Positions 60,993 to 64,000 of a DNA stretch of 64,000 nt are shown piece after piece. The position numbers were made by a program, and so were the translations under genes. The stretch lies in assembly GCF_026107515.2 (NCBI RefSeq), contig NZ_JAPCHW010000006.1:1-64000 (forward strand). The letters are read 5' to 3'. This stretch comes from Glutamicibacter sp. MNS18. GTDB taxonomy: Bacteria > Actinomycetota > Actinomycetes > Actinomycetales > Micrococcaceae. Each line of letters begins with the position of its first letter. Positions within the stretch are counted from its first letter, which is position 1. The notes under the pieces were generated by a model. That model made no database searches, had not been told where the DNA came from, and saw only the letters and a program-made list of their open reading frames with translations.

Positions 60993-62486
60993 TCAGTCGA
61001 CCTGGTTTTCCTGCAGGAAGCGGTAGACCTCGGTTTCATCCACTCCGGGAAAAGCCCCGGTGGGCATGGCCGCCAGCAGGTGGGTATTCGCACGGGTCGC
61101 CGGCCAGGCGTTGCCGAACCACACCGAGGACAGGTCCGCCGGTGGGCGGCGGCAACAATTCTCATCCGGGCACTTGGATTGGCAGCGCTCCTTGGTATCC
61201 CGCCCGCGGAACCACTTCACATGTTCGAAGGGCACCCCGATGGACAGCGAATACAGTCCCGAGGAGTGGCGTTCGGTGCGGGCGGTGCACCAGTAGGTGC
61301 CGCGGACCGTATCGGTGAACTGCTCGAAGGAACGGAACTTATCTGCCACGTCGAACACCACGCGACTGGTCCAGTATCGGCAGATCGACTGTCCTTCGAT
61401 GGCCCCGGTGTGATCGGAGGGGAAGTTCACCCCGTCATTCTCATAGGCCTTGTGCAGGATCCCGCTCTCGTGCACCTTCTGGAAATGGCAGGTGATCCCC
61501 AGGTGTTCGGTGGCCAGGTTGGTGAACCGGTGGGCTGCCGATTCGTAGGACACCGCAAAAGCGTCCCGGATATCCTCCACGGCCAATTCACGCTGGCTCT
61601 TGGCCCGCTGCAGGAATGCGGTAGTTTCCTTCTCCGGCATCATCAGAGCAGCCGCAAAATAGTTCGTGGCCACCCGTTGGGACAGGAAATCCGCATAGTC
61701 ACTCGGGGTCTGATGGCCCAGCACATAGTGCCCCAAGGCCTGGAGCAACACCGAACGCGGATCATAGTCTGCCCTTGCCGACTGGGTCAGGTAGATCCGG
61801 TGGTTCTTCAGGTCGGTCACCGAGCGGGTCGAATGCGGCAGGTTCCCCACATATCGCAGGCTGAAGCCCAGATGTTCGGCGATATCCGCTGCCCGGTGAT
61901 GGGATAGCGGCCCTCCGGAGTGCCCAACCGCATTAAGCAGACCCCGCGCCTCCTGCTCGATCTCCTTGTAATAGTTGTTTCGCTGACGCATTTCCTCGCG
62001 CAATTGGGTGTTCGCCCGCCGTGCTTCCTCAGGTGTGGCGGCCTGCTCGTTCAGCCTGCGTTCCAACTCGGACTGCAAACCGACCAGGGATTCGAGCACG
62101 TCCATCGGTAGCCGAGAGCTGATCCGGACTTTAGGCAACCCCAGCGCTTCGTATAACGGACCCCGTTGGGCACGTTCCAGCTCTATTTCCAGCGCCGCTC
62201 GTCTCGAGGGAGGTTCGGACCCCAGCAAGTCATCCACGCCGACCCCCAGAGCGGTCGCCAAGGACTTGAGCAACGAGAGCTTGGGCTCTCGTTTGCCGTT
62301 TTCAATCAGGGACAACTGGCTCGGGGCGGTATCAACCAACGCCGACACGTCATCCAGTGTTTTACCCTGGGATTTGCGCAGATGCCTGATGCGTCGCCCC
62401 AAGGCAATGACATCCAGTTCTTCCTGGTTATCTGGATCTTCCCCGCCGGAGTCGACCAACTTACGGTTCCATGTGGTTGCAGTCAC
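60993..62486 (-). CDS. ramB: RamB-like XRE regulator with zincin-like and DUF2083-type domains
   Basis: 497 residues. An XRE helix-turn-helix lies near residues 28-85 (GRRIRHLRKSQGKTLDDVSALVDTAPSQLSLIENGKREPK). The middle has an ImmA/IrrE-like segment in which the HExxH zinc motif is degenerate (QALGHYVLGHQ). The C-terminal part carries a Cys/His-rich zinc-like segment (ERCQSKCPDENCCRRP) as in short-chain acyl regulators. RamB proteins control acetate and propionate metabolism genes. Direct targets are not in the window. Confidence 0.85.
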   Translation of the reverse strand: MTATTWNRKLVDSGGEDPDNQEELDVIALGRRIRHLRKSQGKTLDDVSALVDTAPSQLSLIENGKREPKLSLLKSLATALGVGVDDLLGSEPPSRRAALEIELERAQRGPLYEALGLPKVRISSRLPMDVLESLVGLQSELERRLNEQAATPEEARRANTQLREEMRQRNNYYKEIEQEARGLLNAVGHSGGPLSHHRAADIAEHLGFSLRYVGNLPHSTRSVTDLKNHRIYLTQSARADYDPRSVLLQALGHYVLGHQTPSDYADFLSQRVATNYFAAALMMPEKETTAFLQRAKSQRELAVEDIRDAFAVSYESAAHRFTNLATEHLGITCHFQKVHESGILHKAYENDGVNFPSDHTGAIEGQSICRYWTSRVVFDVADKFRSFEQFTDTVRGTYWCTARTERHSSGLYSLSIGVPFEHVKWFRGRDTKERCQSKCPDENCCRRPPADLSSVWFGNAWPATRANTHLLAAMPTGAFPGVDETEVYRFLQENQVD

Positions 62487-62847
62487 ATCACAAGCTTAGG
62501 TGAAGAACTAAAGAAATTTCCAGAATTCATCAAAAAAATGACCTCTAGCACCAGAATTGACGTCAGTAGTTCCCGAAGATCCAAGGATCTTGCCTGGGCA
62601 ACTTCCAGCGATCAACGTCGGTCGACACCCCGCCTACACAGCAATGGGGGTGAAGGCTTTACACCGCACGGAGGGTAAGTCGGAAACAAGGCGCGCACTG
62701 CAGTGATCAGCAGAAGGGTTCCGCTGAATTGATTTCGATCCCCCGGTTGGCACACTCGCCTCTGGACTCTCCGAAGGGCACTCGCCTACGGGGAAACCAG
62801 ATTCGACGTGAAGCGGCCTGGGCCAGCGGCCCATCATGCCAGCCCGG
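62487..62847. other. Gene-free spacer before the partial right-edge gene
   Basis: About 360 bp holding the promoter of the RamB-like gene (minus strand). I see no further gene, tRNA or clear motif in it. Confidence 0.4.
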
Positions 62848-64000
62848 CTAGTCGCCCTTCCATTCCATGACCTCGGCGTGGGCGATGGCACCCGAGTCGG
62901 CGCCATCCAGGACCAGCCAGGCAAAGTAGTCATCGTTGCAGAACACCTTGCCGAACAAGTTCTCCTCGGTGATTCTGCCCAATTCCAGGGTGTCCAGTTT
63001 AAGGAAGTACTGCATGCCATTGCTGCGACCGGCGGGATCCGTGTAGGTCCACGTCGCATAGTCGCCGCAGACTTCCGGGCCGGCCGCGAAAAAGGTGAAC
63101 CCTTCGGTTTCGGCCTCAGGTGCTGAAACCACTGAAACCTGCCTGGTTTCCACATCGATCACCAGCAGTTGCTCGTTGACGGTGGTGATCAACGTCTGGC
63201 CGCCACCGCTCAACCCGCCCAGCTCGGTTCGCGGATCTGCAGGGTCGGCCATTTCAAGCAGCGGGGTGCGCGTATTTCCGTCAAATATCGAGATTCCCTT
63301 ACCTCTGATGGGGCTTTGCACCGGATCGACTTCCTCGCCGGGGTCCAGATCCACCATCGTGTCAGTCACCGCGATGCCGGAATCCAGCACCACCGGATTA
63401 TTGGCATCGCGCACAACGATCTCCGCCCCGCGTCCCTCGGTTCCATGCTGCGCGAAAACCGAGACACTCAGCTTGCCTTCGCCGTCATCGAGCAGACCCT
63501 GCCAATAGGCGATGCCGTCGTCAATCACCGGCGCGGGATTCTGGTTGAAGGGCGGCCGGTGGAGAAAATCGGAATAGTCCTCGGCTTTGGCCATCAGCTC
63601 CGTTTCCTTGCCGGCGCCACCCGCAAAGATCCGCCATTTATCGGTTGCATCGCCGTAATGGGCAGTTTCCACCCACACAACCATGTCATCTGCAGCAGCC
63701 GCGCTCATGACCATGCGGTTGCCGTCACCCGCAACGAGCGTCTCCGTACTGGCAAAAGGCTCGAATTCCCCGGCGCGGACCATGCCGATCGCGCCATGGG
63801 AACTCAAATCCGTGTCATCACGGGTTGGCTCCAAGGCAACAGAGAACTCACCGACCAGATCGCCATGCTCGGTCAGGGCGAGGGGGCCGAAGCGCTCCCG
63901 GGAGCCGGCCCAACCATCGACGCTGGCGTAGGACCCGAAAAAGTCGCCAATGATCTTCTCTTCGGCCGAGTCAAGGTCCAGGACACTGGCCTGGATTTCA
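62848..64000 (-). CDS. Large extracytoplasmic-type or beta-propeller-like protein, C-terminal part (cut by window edge)
   Basis: The reading stays open without a stop to the window edge, giving at least 384 residues; the start lies beyond. Strand-rich repeats with Trp/Tyr turns and many small Gly/Asp loops (for example DDMVVWVETAHYGDATDKW, YATWTYTDPAGRSNGMQYF, DYFAWLVLDGADSG) suggest a beta-propeller-like fold. No catalytic motif is recognised. Function unknown. Confidence 0.65.
   Translation of the reverse strand, partial: EIQASVLDLDSAEEKIIGDFFGSYASVDGWAGSRERFGPLALTEHGDLVGEFSVALEPTRDDTDLSSHGAIGMVRAGEFEPFASTETLVAGDGNRMVMSAAAADDMVVWVETAHYGDATDKWRIFAGGAGKETELMAKAEDYSDFLHRPPFNQNPAPVIDDGIAYWQGLLDDGEGKLSVSVFAQHGTEGRGAEIVVRDANNPVVLDSGIAVTDTMVDLDPGEEVDPVQSPIRGKGISIFDGNTRTPLLEMADPADPRTELGGLSGGGQTLITTVNEQLLVIDVETRQVSVVSAPEAETEGFTFFAAGPEVCGDYATWTYTDPAGRSNGMQYFLKLDTLELGRITEENLFGKVFCNDDYFAWLVLDGADSGAIAHAEVMEWKGD

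Overview
The window is high-GC chromosomal DNA with compact, mostly operonic genes. Gene content fits an actinobacterium of the Micrococcales, probably an Arthrobacter-like Micrococcaceae: separate pcaD and pcaC, a RamB-type regulator, an approximately 1550-residue Lhr, actinobacterial-type Tgt, and HspR/SigH-like promoter motifs. I saw no rRNA or tRNA gene, no complete insertion sequence and no prophage.

Region 1 (1-14221) is an aromatic-acid catabolic island. An ABC importer (two paralogous lipoprotein binding proteins and a permease cut by the left edge) lies beside a phd/cou-type phenylpropanoid cluster: CoA ligase, MaoC hydratase, acyl-CoA dehydrogenase, amidohydrolase and SDR, with a divergent MarR regulator. 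pobA (4-hydroxybenzoate to protocatechuate) and pcaHG-pcaB-pcaD-pcaC follow. Together they should take up cinnamate-type acids, shorten the side chain to 4-hydroxybenzoate, and open the ring towards 3-oxoadipate. The same 15-bp word sits in the MarR/SDR divergent promoter and upstream of the importer, which suggests one regulon. A two-repeat type I-E-like CRISPR relic lies between pcaG and pcaB.

Region 2 (14222-20337) has a D-2-hydroxyacid dehydrogenase, a PAP2 phosphatase and rlmH. A dctA-like dicarboxylate transporter follows, flanked by rlmH and a second, diverged copy of the last 73 bp of rlmH, as expected for an element inserted at the rlmH 3' end. Two paralogous small membrane proteins with a winged-helix regulator and tandem palindromic operators come next.

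Region 3 (20338-47488) is mainly housekeeping and accessory: lhr, a Nei-type glycosylase, an RluA-type pseudouridine synthase, transporters, queuosine-related tgt and yhhQ, a TetR regulator with a perfect palindrome, a PdxK/ThiD-type kinase, a large secreted subtilase, a NagZ-like lipoprotein and a umuDC-type operon whose UmuD has Arg at the catalytic Lys position.

Region 4 (47489-64000) has DadA, a nitroreductase, fdhD with an FdhF/YdeP-like molybdoenzyme, and the most intriguing locus: a 61-residue secreted Cys-X6-Cys peptide gene with a strong ribosome binding site, in line with a NarL-type sensor kinase and divergent from a LuxR-type response regulator (54899-57097). This looks like an undescribed peptide-sensing or peptide-producing system. 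A ClpC-like unfoldase with a SigH-like promoter and a HAIR (HspR) box, a RamB-like regulator and a partial gene at the right edge complete the window.
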